Origin: Rhynchonema sp. JSB1_4
Lineage: Eukaryota > Nematoda > Chromadorea > Monhysterida > Xyalidae
Assembly (NCBI GenBank): GCA_030248065.1
Contig: JASAMV010005414.1
Span: 35,601 to 99,600 of the forward strand
Direction of reading: 5' to 3'
DNA: 64,000 bases
Position numbers and translations under genes: made by a program. Numbering within the stretch: position 1 is the stretch's first letter; every line of letters begins with the position of its first letter. The notes beneath the pieces are model-generated. The model was not told where the DNA came from. It did not search any database and saw only the letters and a list, made by a program, of their open reading frames with translations. Positions 23,716 to 35,053 of the stretch are shown here, one piece after another.

Positions 23716-25922
23716 TCAATATACGCGCTCGTAATAATTTATCCCCATTTCCGCGACGAGGTAGATATATTGCGGCATCATCCAGGTGTCCTCTTTGGCA
23801 GCGAACAACGTGCAATTACCGGTGGCTTGTCCGAACGTGAAACTCAGACATCCTTCCGTCAATTGGCATTCGAACGCGCACAAACGACCGTCACCCGGGT
23901 CGCCCGAAACTATCTTCGTGCGCATTAGACCTGAAAGCGGTGTATCGAAGAAACAACCGGGGTTGACCTAAAAAATCTGGCGTAAATATATTGCAGATAC
24001 TGAATTTAATTGACACTTACTTGGAGCGCTCGCAGTTCCGTTCACTCCCATGTTCTCGTGCTTCAGGTCGCATTTTTGGAAGGGTGCCACTGAAATTGAC
24101 TATAAAAACAATATTTTACAGCGGATTCTGACCAAAACTATCGTGAACCTGTAATAAAAACAAATTCGCACCGATTTCGCCAATACATTGTTTGGTTGTG
24201 GCGCAGTTAACGCCACCCACGTAACTACTGCTGCCCATGAAACTGCCACAATTTGCCGTCACACTGGATTGGCCCATAATTTCTCGATGAACTGAGGGAC
24301 TGTTGGCTGGATCGGGCGTCAACGGGTCCAACATCCAGGTTCCTGTGCCTCCCATTGCTTTCAATCCGGTCCAGTACGTCTGTATGTCCCAAATAATGAC
24401 GTTACAGCCCATACCTTCTTGACAGTGGTCAAAGTGCTGGGCAATTCGATCTTTAATCTGCCACTGCTAAGCATAAAAGGCGTGTTTATTTGTTTGCACA
24501 CTCGTACTCTGTTTTTTTTATATCAACACTGTTCACTTGAGACAAACTTTCTGTCCTCCAAAGCATGTTTTGAGACTACAAACAAAGAGCTCAAAGCTTG
24601 CCGGCCATACCAAGACACTTTTTCTACAGAAAAACGCACCACTGAAGGGCTCAGGATTGCGTTTAGCTTCACAGCCGCTTGATCGGTGTAGAAGCGTGCC
24701 GGGCGGGCGCCGAATTGGGCCAAATTACTCTAACAGTCGTCCCAACTGCGGGTACCGCTCGATACGAAGTAACAACTCGAGCCCACGTATCGACCGCCCA
24801 ACTGGATGCAGTCCATTCGACGACGATTTGTGACCATATCTAATATTATCTTCCGGTTTTTCTCAAATACGTTCACAGTTTAGGACAAACGCTAAGCCAT
24901 GCTTCTTCTTTTCCAACACACAGACGTTAAAAAAATTGCCACCTGCAAAATTGTGCCCTGACTCACTTTCTTCGTCCGACAAATAAGGCACTTCTGAAAA
25001 ATCGGCAATCTGGGGTTTGTTTCAGATCAGAGTGCTAGAGTCGCCGGCTACAAGAAAACTTGCATTTAGCACTTACGGTATTCGCACATAGGTACGATGC
25101 CGTAGTAGCTGATCGTGCACGAAATGTCTTCCATTTGCAGAACACCTCCCGAGAGCGCACCACGTGCGCAGTCCTCGACGTTGTTCCAGTTATTCTGCAC
25201 GGCTGGGTCGCAGACAATGTCGCTGGGAAGCGGTCCACCGGAAAATAGTATGCAACTGTGCTAAATTAAGAGCCCTCCCAAGAGTTGGGAACAAACTCCA
25301 TTTAGTAAGAATGCCGGCAAGCACAGCCCACCGACTGATTGCACGATTTCTCACCAGACACCAACTCACATCCTCCACACGGTTCGTTGGTTTTGTTTGG
25401 TTGCACGAGCCCAATCCAGATAAAGTTTTTGTTCGCCTGAATGCGCAGTGCGTTCATCAGTTGTTGAAAGGTGTGGCTGGAGTCGGGAGCCTGGGTGATG
25501 GGTTGTTGTCGTTACAATATTGATTCGCTTGAATCCAACTGCGAGACGTCGCGTCGTTTTTGTCGATCGAGAAACAACGACTGCCTTGACGCAACGTCAG
25601 ATACCAGTGCCCGTCGCAGTCTGGGAACGGAGGTCGAAGGTGGACACGGCGCCGGTATTTTACTTTTTTGGTTTGGGACGCGACAGTCAGAAAAACTGTT
25701 ATGCAATGTCCGTTCGTGACGTATTTACCGAGAGATAGAAGTTTACAACTACACAGACTCAAAGTTGGAACGATCTGAGTCGTGTTTCAGGAATAAAACA
25801 TCTTCTTTAAAAATAATTTTTACCACGTACCTTCATTTGAGCCTGTGCCTTGTGCGAACGGCGTGAACGATCACAAAGCACACTAGTGTGTGTGCGATTG
25901 CAGTAGTTATGTAGGATTGCAT
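23716..25922 (-). pseudogene. Two-CTLD plus PAN/apple-domain secreted protein, with disabling lesions
   Basis: Exons on the minus strand: signal exon 25831-25922, CTLD1 25362-25620 and 25077-25260, CTLD2 near 24690-24839 and 24172-24457, PAN 24021-24089 and 23716-23930. CTLD1 shows SRSWIQANQYC, NKNFIWIGL and CTISYYGIVPMCEY. CTLD2 shows GSSCYFVSSGTRSWDDC and VIIWDIQTYWTGL. The last exon has the PAN cysteine pattern LCAFECQLTEGC...NCTLF. Three lesions are visible: a TGA before the signal-exon donor with a phase off by one, a one-base loss near 25498-25500 in a C run, and a TAG directly after SWDDC where the frame otherwise continues as a CTLD. The CTLD2 exon border is unclear. It could be a pseudogene or a live gene with assembly errors. 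The family carries sugar- or pattern-recognition domains, often immune. Confidence 0.65.
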
Positions 25923-26235
25923 TGACGGTTTGACGAACTTTCGGAATGAAGTGATGATCAGAGCAAAATTACAAAACGTGCGGTAAGCAGAAATACAGTG
26001 TGCTTGACAGCCAACAAGTTTACCAGTATGACAGAAATCAATCAACGGCACCAGAGGCAGGCAGCAGTTGCAGTGTACGGAGCTACCGAAACTCATTTAT
26101 CAAGCACGATGTTGACAACAACAGGCACAATTGTTTTGTCCTCAAGTTACCATTCCTGAACCCTATCTGGTGTACTGCTCCAAGCTGTTTGTGTTTGTGA
26201 AATGAAAGGCTGAAATTGTGTAACCATGGAAGTAA

Positions 26236-26412
26236 TATGTATGTATGGAGGTACTTTATTGGTAGTCTATTATAGGCATAAATACGTGATGTCCGGTCAT
26301 CACCTGCCAGGTTTAGGATGCCCCAGGTGATATTAACCCGACTGCCTCAACCCACACTCGTTGATGAGCAAGCCTGGATCATCGGCAGTGGGATTTCGTT
26401 TCGTTTCGTTTC
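26236..26412 (-). mobile_element. 3' end of a short retroelement
   Basis: Read on the minus strand, a GAAAC-repeat start, a unit of about 140 bp, then CAATAAAGTACCTCCATACA and a (CATA)n tail. It looks like a 5'-truncated non-LTR element or SINE. Confidence 0.5.
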
Positions 26413-26416
26413 GTTT

Positions 26417-28173
26417 TACTTTTCATGGTTATAACCACAAGGCATATGCGCAACATCAATATAATCATTGATAAAATGGATCGCATAACCTTATACTGGC
26501 AAAAAAAAAACGTTTGTGATTATCGCAGTTCAGTCTCACAGTTTGCGATTTGAATGGTCAGGTGTCCAGAAACGGATTGTCATACGAAACGTATGTACAA
26601 AAAGACACAGCAATTGTCCCATCGATCACACCATGGATGGCCTTGGAAAGCAAATTGCTAAACGATTATTCCATTCGAAATATGGGTTTGCATGCCATAG
26701 AATGTACAATCAAATTTCTATGATAGCGTTTATGTACCCGTGTTTTTCTACAATTGCTGTTGACATCTACTGTACATGTGACTGGAATAATCCAGCATGC
26801 GCCCCATTTCGATTGCGAGACCAAAAATAACCAGAAACTATGACGCGCACTTCTGAGTTCGCTGTTGGGACACTTTGTGTAGGCTAATGTTGTGACTAGG
26901 CAGCATGTGAGCTAAGAACACTCACATGACTGATAACAGCTTGCGAACGTTTATAATGTGTGATCTTACGTTGCATGTTCAGTTGCAGTGCAGTTCGGAC
27001 TTGTGTATTTTGGTAAATGTAGAATCTATCTACATCTCCGTCGCGACATGTGGCATAACCTGATCGAGTGAACCTGTGGCAATCGTGAATTGTGAAAAAG
27101 AAGTCCAGTGTCCCCTTGTAGTGTGGCCGCTTGTTATGCGGTCTGGCACACAAATTTGTGCTGCCTGAAATGCAGTCTGAAAAAAGCACATTTTGTGACG
27201 TGCTTCTAAAAGTTTGACTTTTTAAAAATTAATTTCGAAATCGAACCGTCGCGCGAAATCGACGGAACTGCGCTCTGGACGTCGCCAATGGCTTGTCGAG
27301 AGGGGAGGAATGATCGTGTCTACTGGCTGCGACTCCTGGAGGGTCGTCTCACCTCCAGTACAACACTCCAGCACTGGTGTACCGATCGCCAACGAGCCTC
27401 TCTGTCTCATCTTCAACTCAATATTCAATTCGATGCTACAACCGGTCAACAACAGTAGAGTGATGTCAACGCAACGAACTGCAACGAAATCGAAATCGAA
27501 TTGAAACCCCGCGATATCACCCACCAGAAAGCAGACGACACGACGGATAGAAAGCGCAGAGCACGAAAGTTTGCCATCGGCGTCAACAAGATAAAAAAAT
27601 ACAAGATAAATTCAAATTCTGAACCGATGGCGGACTTTGTTGGTTCATGCATATAGGTAGCACGAAGTTGGTGTTGTGCAAGTTAGCAGGTCACAACAAT
27701 CCACTAGCGCTTTATATTGGATAGGATTAAAGAGCGGAGAAACTTCGTATCCGAAAAGCGAAAAAAGGGTGTATTTTTCGAAAATACTGTGCTGGATGGG
27801 AATACTATTTGGTTATGTTCTCTGTTCAAAGTTCGTCCGCATGAAAACGGGATGGCACGGGGTATCCAAAATCCTTTTGAGATCTTTGTTGCACAAAACT
27901 TCCATTCTCCAGTCTGGGATGATGCTAACCTTGCGCTTTTTTGAATCCGCTTAAGCTATTGTTGCAACGCAAGTTCTTGTGGACCCAGAAAACTGCCTTT
28001 GAACTGTCTTTTGCGTGAACGACCAGTAGCGAGCTTTGCTCTTTCATGAATAATACTGTGAGTGTTGTGTCATGCCCGTTAGTGGCCACGAAAAATGACC
28101 AATACTTAACTAAGCATGCTGTAATTTCAGGATGGTGAATAATTGCGCATAAATATATAGCTTTTCACGAATT
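26417..28173. other. Intergenic region between two lectin genes, no gene I trust
   Basis: On the minus strand 27222-27599 has open frames including MANFRALRFLSVVSSAFWW, which could be a signal peptide. No domain or closing exon phase supports a gene. Confidence 0.35.
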
Positions 28174-30653
28174 ATGCAATTCACCAAACTTGGCATGTTG
28201 GTATGGTTGCTTTGCCTGATTGTTCAAGGCGACCTGAAAAGACTTGGAAGGCGTGGACGTGAGTGTTCAAAGAATTTTTAACATGTTTCTTTTTCAATGA
28301 CAGTTCTAAATTCACTGATGGCGAACACCGGTCGCGCAGCAGAAATCGCATATTCTTTGAGCGTCGGTTTTGACTCGGTTCCGCCATATTCACTGGGTTA
28401 GGTGACTTATGAATTTACGCCTAGACCAAACAGACAACCACATATACGAACTGACCGCCTCCCAACGCGCCCATTGGGCTTGTCGTGTTTGTCCGGTGTC
28501 AAAACAGGATCAGGCACAAAAAATCCCAAACTTTGCCGTGACCATGTAAGTTCACCAAATAAACCAGCATGCTTTTTCAGGCAAAACTATTGGAGAGATG
28601 TGTGAAACGGCGGACATGTACCAGACAGGACACCTGGTGGTTGGCAGAGTTTGTTATGTGCGATTCAAAAGGAGAGTCACCTGGTTTGATGCGCATTCTC
28701 AGTGTCAACAGGTTGGTACAATACCGCATACCATCTAGCAGCTTCTGCACATAGTAGTTATCCCAGATATGGTTCCTTATTCCTAATAAACGAAAAGTCT
28801 GGTCCTGATCATTGTGAGCCCATAGACAAGTGCCCGCCCGAGGCTGGGCTGTGCGGCCTCGGTAGATCAAACACGCTGTACGTGTTGATATCGGATCGGA
28901 TCTGTCCGGGTAGGCACATCACAAGTCACATCACATGATGTGATGTGATTACATCTGACTTGTTGACAGACACAACCAGCTGTTGCACCTGAAGATGTTT
29001 TTTGCATAATTTACCTACACCTCTACAACATCACACCACAGCTAGGCATGTGTGAGTGTGTCCGTGGTAGTGTGTTGTAGGCTGTGCGTGCACTGGTTGC
29101 ACACTGTGTATGGCACACACACAACATAGACGGGTGATGTTATATGTAAGTGGCGGTGTAAAGGCAAACTACGCCAACACGAGCCCGATTTCGCAGCTGG
29201 CAGAATAGTGAAACATTCATACGTGGCTGCTGATTTGGCAAATGTTACACGTTGAAGAATACAAAGTGGAGCATGATGATTTTCTCTTTCTATTCGTTTT
29301 GAATACACACCGCCTTCGAAATCGGGCTCGTGTTGGTGTAGTTTGCCTTCACTATAAAAATGATGTTATGCTGCAGCAATATGACGTAAGGCCAAATGAC
29401 TGCCCCTCTTTGGTGGGTAAGTCAGATCAGATCACATCACGTGATGAGACAACATACCAGTCACATCTGGATCACGTTGATATGATATGACTACGTACAT
29501 AATATGTAGGTAGACAGATCCGATCCGATCGTATCCGACCACCATCGTTTTCGTCAGCGATCTTCGAAATTTCTGTTTGGATTTGAAATTTTTTTCACGC
29601 AGTTTGGCTTTTCTCGATAAACTCCTGTTGAGTGCAAGCAAGCAAGCCAATAGTCTGCTGAGTTCTTCGTCCAACAACAGGTTCCACCTGGTGGTCTGTC
29701 AGCAGGCAAACTGGCGCACGTGAACTCAAAGACGCTAATCTCGCACGTGTGCGGTATGGATAAGGTGGGTGCGAATTCGGCACCGATCTATTATCAGGAA
29801 ATTATTGTATTTTGCCAATCGGATATAACAAAAAATTTGTATACATATATTTCAGCGAGACAACAAATACTGGATTGGAGCAAAACAGTTGGATCCGAAG
29901 GTTTGATTTTGTGAATTGAAACTTGAGAAGAAAATCACTTCAGCAGATTTATTTTATGCCTTTCCAGGTTGAACCAGCCGGCAACTGGAACTGGGTGGGC
30001 GGAACCAGGCCGATAAAGTTCACGCAATCCGAACTCTACTTGTTCAATCAGTATCCGGAAAAAGAGTGAGTGTTTCAATTTCCATGTCGCAATGGTTGTC
30101 TGATTCGACGGTAGTCTGCCCTGTCAGACTTGCGCTTTGATTCCCGCCAATAATCACGACTACGCAGTAAGGTGGCGGATCCAGCTTTCGGTCAAGGGGA
30201 CCAAATCCCAAAAAGTAATTTTTGTCCAGTGCATGTTTAATTTTTCAAGAATTCTTTTTATCCAGTGCTTGTTTATAATTGGACGATTTTAGGCCAAATA
30301 CAATACCATATACAAAATATGAGCACGCGCGCGACGTGCTTGACACAATATAAAATGGACTGAAAACTTTATCACTGTTTGGTATTTTGAGGACTTTTTT
30401 GGGGGAAAATGTGTTCTTGACAAAAAGTCGGGATTTTCGCACTTTTTCCGAATAGAGCCCCTGGGGCTCCAGACGGAAACTCCGGTATTTACCTGAACGA
30501 CCTTCCAGCGGTCAGCCAGATGATCAAAACAACGGTGCCGCCTGGGATCCGATCCACGAAGATTGTGCCGAGGTCGACTGTTGGACACGAAAGTTGTACG
30601 ATTCGGACTGCAAATCGCCCTGGTCGCGATTCTTTTGTGAATACCGAATGTGA
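28174..30653 (+). CDS. Secreted single-domain C-type lectin, intact, 195 residues
   Basis: Six exons: 28174-28258, 28581-28711, 29681-29764, 29856-29900, 29968-30065, 30509-30653. The sum is 588 nt and all phases close. Residues 1-19 (MQFTKLGMLVWLLCLIVQG) are a signal peptide. The rest is one C-type lectin domain: GRVCYVRFKRRVTWFDAHSQC at the start, WIGA at 106-109, GNWNWVGG in the middle, a QPD motif at 150-152 and FFCEY at the end. QPD at calcium site 2 is the galactose-type signature in animal lectins. The usual WND partner is not obvious, so calcium-dependent binding is uncertain. It lies divergent to the damaged lectin gene at 23.7-25.9 kb. Intron 2 holds two nested repeat elements. The start is set by the signal peptide. 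Confidence 0.85.
28887..29536. mobile_element. Inverted-repeat element with TCACATGATGTGA words, holding element C
   Basis: The ends share GATCGGATCGGATCTGTC in inverted orientation. The words ACATCACATGATGTGA and GATCACATCACGTGATG follow inside. Element C (29160-29350) is nested in it. It lies in intron 2 of the intact lectin gene. Confidence 0.65.
29160..29350. mobile_element. Inverted-repeat element C, second copy
   Basis: About 190 bp, in inverted orientation to 22976-23160, with ends GGCAAACTACGCCAACACG and CGTGTTGGTGTAGTTTGCC. Confidence 0.85.
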
Positions 30654-31309
30654 TACATTCACAACATATATAGTTACTATGCTGTGCTCTTCATGTTGAT
30701 GATGCCCGATGGCGGAAAACATTGGACTTGCGTTGTTGTTAAAAAAAAACAGCTTCATCAATGTGCAAGCGGACAGCCATTTCTCGTGTGTGCGTCTTTT
30801 TATAGATGCGGATCGAAAGCTCGACTTGCGCATACACGAACTCATACGTTTGTACACCCAGACTGTGGTGAATATTATTATTCAGCATGAACTAAAATGT
30901 CCGATCCCCCTGTTCATGTAAATATACAGAAGATCCCCACATTTCTGAGAGAGTTTGAGGTGGAACGATAGATATGCTTGATAAATAAGCACAAGCAAAC
31001 CTTTGTTGTGGTCTCGAACGCCGCATAAGATTCAACGAAAAGTGGCTTTAGACATTTATTAGCGCGACATTAATCAAATGGGACGCAACCGGGCCAGCGG
31101 TTGCATAAACTGACACTGGTTTTTGTTGAGGTGTCGCATTTATAAGAACGCGAGTCAAAACACGCGCGAACAACTGTCACTGTGGTGAAAAGTGAAGACA
31201 TTTTAGAACAAACCTAACACACCGGACATGCCTTGCCTGAACGGAAAAGGAAGCATTTTTGAATAAATGCCACGAAAACCATGGCTTCATGTAAACGATG
31301 TACAGTACA

Positions 31310-31699
31310 TTATATGTATGTTATTTGTTGTTTCGTAGTGTTTTGAACATCGGCGCCTTCCTTGTCTAGCCAAACCACTGGCTTGATGTTATCCATCCAC
31401 AAAGTACTGACGTGAGATATGCCTGCGTGTGGTTGTACGTGTGATACAGTCCAGATTGCTTATAGTCACCCTCAACATAATACATTAAACCCATTGTTTG
31501 ATTCCCAATGATCGCTTCGCTTGTACGATATGCTCCAGCGACCAAAAGATCCCGGGGTTTCGACCGTCGTGTGCCAATTGTATGAAAGTGGCTTCACTGT
31601 GTCTATGCGGTACATTGCGCCAGAACCGCAGAGCAAGCCGCCCCATTTACATATGTCCCACGAAAAGTGCGACGTAGTTGTTCGCCCTTTGGCACCTTT
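31310..31699 (-). other. Coding-like remnant, unrecognised
   Basis: On the minus strand, pieces with protein-like composition follow each other in different frames: MYRIDTVKPLSYNWHTTVET, then RWSISYKRSDHWESNNGF, overlapping GLMYYVEGDYKQSGLYHTYN, then LWMDNIKPVVWLDKEGADV ending in a stop at 31310. No splice sites join them well. This may be a decayed gene or exons of a gene I cannot assemble. Confidence 0.3.
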
Positions 31700-32151
31700 T
31701 CAAATGGCGTAGCAATGCGCTCTTTAATAATCTTAATGTGTTTCCGGCAGCCACAATATTACGCTAACGTTATGGCTAGGAACACCAGCCCGCATAACTG
31801 CTATTCCGTGCGCGGGTATGCAAGGTTTGGCACTGTCTAAAATGTGTTGCTCATTTATTTTACGGTTGCTGCGGTCCTTTTTTGGGTTTCTGGGTTTTGT
31901 TGACGTCTGTCAGCCTCTGTTGATATTTTTGAAGCGCGTCACTGTTTTTTTAAGTAAGGTGACCTTGCTTCCATTCCGCCCGTTTGTGACCGCCGACTGT
32001 TGTGTGAAGCCCTGATGCGGTGAATAACTTTTGGAAATATTTCCGGAAAACGCAAGATTTTACATGAAAAAATAATGCGTTTTCCGGAATTATTTCCGGA
32101 TTCAACCTATCGCCCGCCATAAATTTCGGCCTCCGCCCAGCCGATCAGTCA

Positions 32152-34561
32152 ATGATGTCATCCATCACATCCAGCCACTCTCCCAATATCACGATGACCT
32201 ACTACAGCACCAATGCAGCACCGGGAATCGATCAGCTGTTGCTCGTGCAGGTGCGGGGAAACCCCTGTTAGGCTTGGCACAGGCCTAAATAGACTTCAAC
32301 TTTGAGCTATGCAATTCAGGGTTGGGCAAAAAAAACGACGGCGTTTTTTCTTAAAAAAACGACGTTTTTTTAAAAAAAAACGCCTGGGTCGTTTTTCGTT
32401 TTTTTTTAAATCCTGAATTTCCTTGATTTTCCCTGATTTTTCAGGGAAAGTACCCTGATTATCAAGGAAAATCAATTTTTTGTCCCATTTTTTTCAAAAA
32501 ATTTTCGACCAATTTTTACTTTGTCGAGATACGTCGATATACGGAGTTTGACTTTCAGTGATGACCCCGGCCAAAGTTGGTCCCACGATGCGGGTCTGAT
32601 ATGGGATCTTAGCAACTCGCTAGAAAAGGGTTGAAACCTGTTTATTTTGCCTCAGAACACATAGAATGACTTCATTTAACCACGTTTTCTTCCCAACATG
32701 AGCGTTTTCCAATTTTTTGGGGGGCATATTTTGGTCATCTGGGCGTTTTAAAAAAAGCGTTTTTTTTTTAAAAAAAAGTTTTTTTTAAAAAAAACGATTT
32801 TTTGAAAAAAAACCTTTTTTTTGCCCAACCCTGATGCAATTAGGCATTTTGCCACAAGCTCTATATCGCTATATCACCATATTTCAGGTGGCAAACGATG
32901 AGGAGCTGCATCTGCGACGGCGTCTCACTCGACACACATGCTGCTGTGCCATATGTCATGTCAAGGTTGTCAACTCTCTCAATTTTGGGGCTGCTGTGAT
33001 TGCGGGACGAAACCAAAAGGCTATGATTATTTCTGCAAAACACGTCTGGTCCATAATATTCTTTTGAGCGAACACGCAGTTGTTTGCAGAAGGACTGCGT
33101 ATAGTCTGGGAAAACATTCTTGACACAATTGATCAACAATCTACAATATGAATTGATTGACAGTATGCGGACTTTTTTGACCAACGTCCCAAGCAATTCT
33201 AAAAGCGCACCTTTCACAAATACACTTCGATCTCGAAGTCATCAATGCCCTGATTTAGAATGCATGAGTGGCAGAAAGTTTCGAGTCCAAATCTTTATAC
33301 TAACGGGCTGGACTGTGCACGATGTTTTTTTTTGTTTCAGATCGGTGCATACCTAATTCTAGTCTACAACCTTGTGTTGTTCGTGATCATTCAACCCGTC
33401 ACCATCTCCGCCTGCACCAACACCCAACAACTCCCAGTCTCGGCCGGGTCTGTGCTGTGGCTGTGCGTCTGCCTTCTGGTCTGGGTCGGGCAGCTCACCT
33501 CAGTGGTGTGTCTCGGACTGGCCATCAAACGCAAAAATCAGATGCTCCTGGCTGTGTTCATTGTCAGGCAGGTTCGGCACGAGTGAGTGTGTATTGATGG
33601 AAACTCTGCAGCGTGCGTCTTGGCTGCGCATCCCCCGTTTCGACCAGGCTGGCAGACGGGCGGTGCACTTACCTTGGGGCCATCATCTCAGCAGATGCAC
33701 CAGTATGACCTCGCGACTTCAAAACACTCAGTGTGTACAGGTTACCATGTACAGTTGCAATGAAACCCCCGATACCAATCCGGGTGACCATTTTAGGGCC
33801 CAGTCTGGAACTGTCTTCTTACCACCTGCACTGTTTTGGAAAAGCAGATGCCTGAGCTCACTTTTTGCCCCTGTATAAGATAGGGTCGACTGTAGGCATA
33901 ATATATATAGCAAGTCAACTTTTTCAAACATCACAACCGCATTTATTGAGCAGGTGATCTTCATGGTGACTCTTTTGTGCGCCATCTTTACAGTGGTCAC
34001 GCTTGAGATTGTGACCAGCGTACACGAATACATGCAGACAAACGTCGACCCGTTGTTGTTGAATGGTTGGCTTGTGACCATTGTAAAATTATATTGTCTG
34101 TTTTAACACAATAGCGTCACTTACACTTTCATTTCTAATAATCACACTGACGATGCCAGAGTGCACCGCCAAGCCGTGAAAACAGGTCAACGCCACAAAC
34201 GCTGTTGTTGCAACCCTTTTGGTATGAAACTTGGTTGATTGGATCTGTCTTGATTACGTCGTCATATTCTTGAGTTCGGGATGTTTCAATCACGAGATCT
34301 CAAAGTAGCCGTTGCAGAAGCCGCGGCGGATTCGGTGCTATTTGTCAAGTTTGATAGATATCAGTGTACCGTATCAACAGTAACCCGCATGCAGATGACA
34401 TCAACGACACCGCCTCAGCGCTGCGTATCATGCTTCTATTCGGTCTGGCCACATTACTGATCATTGAGTTGGTCTGCATCCAAGCGCTGATTGGATTCCA
34501 TCAATATTTGCAGTGCAAAACAGCCAATCACGATGCGGACTACATGGACACGAAAACATGA
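32152..34561 (+). CDS. Four-pass membrane protein, LAPTM-like, 238 residues
   Basis: Five exons: 32152-32250, 32888-32965, 33341-33571, 33954-34065, 34365-34561. The sum is 717 nt and all phases close. A short N-terminal part (MMSSITSSHSPNITMT) is followed at 47-59 by HTCCCAICHVK directly in front of the first helix. That CCxxCHV arrangement is typical of lysosome-associated LAPTM4/5 proteins. Helices are at about 60-80, 96-121, 127-157 and 192-217, giving four passes with both ends cytoplasmic. The tail (YLQCKTANHDADYMDTKT) lacks the PY motifs of vertebrate LAPTM. Family members sort lipids, nutrient transporters and receptors at late endosomes and lysosomes. The family call rests on topology and the Cys motif, so it is moderate; the exon model is firmer. 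Intron 1 holds a hAT element. Confidence 0.75.
32317..32833. mobile_element. Non-autonomous hAT element, TSD ATGCAATT, word AAAAAACG
   Basis: Ends CAGGGTTGGGCAAAAAA and TTTTTTGCCCAACCCTG. Duplications ATGCAATT lie at 32309-32316 and 32834-32841. Both sub-terminal zones are AAAAAACG and CGTTTTTTT units. The middle is unique sequence without a long frame. It lies in intron 1 of the LAPTM-like gene. Confidence 0.9.
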
Positions 34562-34625
34562 CTTGGATGTTGTTGCAACTGACGAACTCATTGTGATACA
34601 GTATTTCTAGGTTTTGAACGTTCTA

Positions 34626-34857
34626 TAGTAAATTTCCAAATTCGCTGCCACACAGTAAAATACGCCCCATAGTTAATGTTAAGTTATAAACCCAAACGCT
34701 AACCACGCGCGTTTCTGAAACATTGCGCGCAGCTGCCTGGCACGCTGCGTGTGTGTTGGCTGTCTGAATGTTTCACAGTTGATTTTCAGGTTTAGAATCT
34801 GACATTAACTATGGGGCGTACTTTACTGTGCGGCAGCGAATTTGGAAATTTACTATA
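34626..34857. mobile_element. TA-type element D
   Basis: Ends TAGTAAATTTCCAAATTCGC and GCGAATTTGGAAATTTACTA in a TA context. A second copy with the same orientation is at 52677-52919. No coding capacity. Confidence 0.85.
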
Positions 34858-35053
34858 GTATAGCGAGCCACTACAATGAGCAAAGTTTTTACACTGCTTT
34901 TGTCATCGCAATGCAGATTGAATGATAATTTATGCGTGCCATCGTGACAACAATGTTCATCAATATTCAAACCACAAATCAGAGGCCTCTGTAAGTAGAT
35001 AATTAATAAATAAACAGTAAATCTACACACACACAACAACGCACGGGCGTGCA

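Noticed and set aside
24116..24172. A 23-25 nt intron in the damaged lectin gene
   Set aside because: A longer intron (24090-24171) with a proper acceptor joins CTLD2 to PAN in the right phase. The apparent tiny introns came from one-base lesions.
26516..26830. 104-codon open frame on the plus strand
   Set aside because: Cys/His-rich in places but without a recognisable zinc-finger spacing or flanking splice sites.
27222..27599. Possible small secreted protein on the minus strand
   Set aside because: It has a signal-like start and a 100-codon frame, but no domain, and only one weak 42-nt intron would join them.
28304..28550. Two extra exons in the intact lectin gene (28304-28396 and 28425-28550)
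   Set aside because: They would need a 28-nt intron and then miss the frame of the lectin domain by one base. Joining 28258 directly to 28581 is in frame.
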